Below are positions 62,400 through 64,000 of a DNA stretch of 64,000 nucleotides, piece after piece. The notes under the pieces were generated by a model. It made no database searches. It had not been told where the DNA came from and was given only the letters and a program-made list of their open reading frames with translations. The DNA lies in NCBI RefSeq assembly GCF_031755915.1, contig NC_083384.1, positions 2,545,001 through 2,609,000 on the forward strand. The letters run 5' to 3'. The stretch comes from Ziziphus jujuba (lineage: Eukaryota > Streptophyta > Magnoliopsida > Rosales > Rhamnaceae). Positions within the stretch are counted from its first letter, which is position 1; the number at the start of each line of letters is the position of its first letter. Both the position numbers and the translations under genes were made by a program.

Positions 62400-63091
62400 T
62401 GAAAAATTAATGAAATATATCAAAATGAAATATATAAGAAATTTATAAATAAAGAAGGTGGAGATCACTTGTAAAGAGCTCTGTATAGTCTTTTTTCTGC
62501 TATTCTCTTTTAACTTGTTATTCCTACATTTGATTCTGGGTATTACCATTAATGGTAATGGGGGTTAGTTGGATTTCTATGAACAAATAAAAATGGGGAT
62601 TAAGATTTTTTCTTTTACTTCGATTGATTGGTTGACTAAATTCGAGCTTTCTTCTACTTCTTTTTTTTTTATTTTTTTTCTTTTATTACTTTTTTCTTAC
62701 ATCTGCGTCCCTTATTTGTCTATATGTTGATTATCTATGTAGTGCTAATCCATCACAAGTCCTTATTTTTTTATATTGAAATTTATAATATTTCATTTTT
62801 TTCTAGTTCTCCATTGTATTCTTTTCTCAAATACTCATATTGACGGCAGTGTATCGAATAAATATAATTCAATCATGGATAAATGGATCTATTTCTTTTT
62901 TGTGCCATAGATTCAATTTCATTCAAGGAATGGGTTCATTGGATTTTTTGTAATACAAGAAGTTTTTTTTTGTATGATACAATTTGTTTTGCCATTTCAA
63001 ATTCAATGTTGTGATTACGCCGTGCAATTCAACCTCTTTATTTATTTTATTGGGATTCTGATTGTATCTACACATTCCAATTATTTTATTC
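62400..63091. other. rps16-trnK spacer relic
   Basis: Plastid spacer; from about 62579 it parallels the 41036-41530 flank of the first trnK copy at high similarity. The bases 62400-62578 (rps16 side) have no counterpart in copy 1, because there the LTR scrap and psaA adjoin. No gene is seen. Confidence 0.7.
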
Positions 63092-64000
63092 AGGTTGCTA
63101 ACTCAATGGTAGAGTACTCGACTTTTAAGTGCAGCTAGCATCTTTTACACATTTGTATGAAGCAATGGATTCGTCCATACCACTGGTAGAGTTTGTAAGA
63201 TAGCGACTGATCCTGCAAGGAATGAATGGAAGAAGTAGCATGTTGTATCAATGGAGAATTCTGAGAATATTTCATTCCTTCTGTATATGTCCAAAACTTT
63301 GTTTAAATTGTTTGAATTCTTGTTGTGGTAGAAAAAAAGAAATTGGAAAATCAATTTTAGGTCAGGTCGAGTGAATAAATGGAGAGAGCCCAACTATGGC
63401 CCTAATTATAGGGAAACAAAGAGTAATGTGCTTTTGGTCTTCATTTTTGAATGATTGTCCGAATGATTACCTGAACAAAGTGGATGTTAAAAATATATTA
63501 GTGCTTGATGTGGGAAAGGCTTTTCCATGATGGATTATCCATTTTTTATGAGTCCTACCTATTAGATATTCTCCATGGTTTTTTTTTTTTTTTTTTAAAT
63601 CAAAAGAGCAATTGGAGTGAAAAAATAAGAGATTTCTAACCATCTTGTTATCTTAGATTGAACATAAACCACTTAGATGAAAAAACAGAGGATAGAAAGT
63701 CTAGCAATGGTCTTACCTTTTTCTGAGGTATCTATTTTTTTCGTACTATAATACCTTATTTTGACTATATTGTACTATATATCATTTGATAACCCAATAA
63801 ACCCATTATCTTCGGTTCAAATGGAATTTCAAATGGAAGAATTTCAAAGATATTTGAAGCTAGATAGATCTTAGCAACACGATCTCCTATACCCATTTAT
63901 CTTTCGGGAGTATATTTATGCATTTGCTCATTATCATGGTTTAAATGGATCGGGTTTGCTGGAAAATGTAGGTTATCACAATAAATATAGTTTACTAATT
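63092..64000 (+). tRNA. trnK-UUU: tRNA-Lys(UUU) 5' exon and intron, copy 2
   Basis: The 5' exon at 63092-63128 has GTTGCTAACTCAATGG and the anticodon loop ACTTTTAA with TTT; the intron begins GTGCAGC at 63129. The 3' exon would lie beyond the window. A T run of about 20 bases lies at 63577-63596. Confidence 0.9.
63833..64000 (+). pseudogene. matK: matK 5' part, copy 2, cut by window end
   Basis: MEEFQRYLKLDRS, a TAG where CAA is usual, then [40 protein letters not shown]. This part of matK is deleted from copy 1, so copy 2 is a different, more complete relic. The stop at codon 15 shows it is decayed as well. Confidence 0.93.

Overview
This window is plant nuclear DNA built mostly from decayed plastid DNA (NUPT, nuclear plastid DNA) into which LTR retrotransposons have inserted. 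Nearly every recognisable gene is a chloroplast gene in chloroplast order and strand arrangement, but most carry stops, frameshifts or deletions. The retroelements, two with clean 5-bp target-site duplications (TSDs) inside chloroplast genes and one in a chloroplast intron, place it in a nucleus rather than in an organelle. accD, rps16, the petB, petD, rpl16, ycf3 and rps16 introns and an rpl2-rpl23-trnI inverted-repeat end point to an angiosperm that is not a grass; I cannot name the species.

Layout. 1-929 is the 3' part of an LTR (family A). 930-2334 is unassigned AT-rich sequence. Plastid block 1 runs from 2335 to 47711. It starts with rpl32 joined to rps3 and rpl16. It is then broken by a tandem LTR-internal-LTR-internal array of a second retroelement (family B, 3580-11456). 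It continues rps11, rpoA, petD, petB, psbH, psbN, rps18, rpl33, psaJ, trnP, trnW, petG, petL, psbE-F-L-J, petA, cemA, ycf4, psaI, accD, rbcL, atpB, atpE, the start of ndhC, ycf3 exon 3, the start of psaA, trnK/matK, psbA, trnH, rpl2, rpl23, trnI-CAU and the start of ycf2. This is one traverse of the large single-copy region and across the junction into an inverted repeat, compressed by large deletions. 47712-49414 is non-plastid and begins with what looks like a CACTA transposon end. Plastid block 2 (49415-64000) is atpI, atpH, atpF, a nested retroelement cluster, atpA, trnR, trnG, trnS, psbI, psbK, trnQ, rps16, trnK and matK, which runs off the window. The trnK-matK region therefore occurs twice.

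Family A (LTR about 1.1 kb, ends TGATRCGAA...TTCGTATCA) is present as a partial LTR at 1-929, two solo LTRs (13831-14964, 20068-21201), a gag-protease element missing its pol (31307-35783), a 95-bp scrap (40941-41035), an RT-integrase element missing its gag (51524-54724) and an inverted LTR (54725-55824). Family B has a 2.9-kb LTR and near-identical repeats, so its array looks much younger than the plastid DNA around it.

The genes do not work together as a functional unit. They are relics of photosystem, cytochrome b6f, ATP synthase, ribosome and RNA polymerase genes. Only petL and rpl33 keep undamaged reading frames. I found no sign of a new enzymatic or defence system. The interest lies in the order of events (plastid transfer, deamination-type decay, transposon entry, LTR recombination, deletion) that can be read from the junctions.
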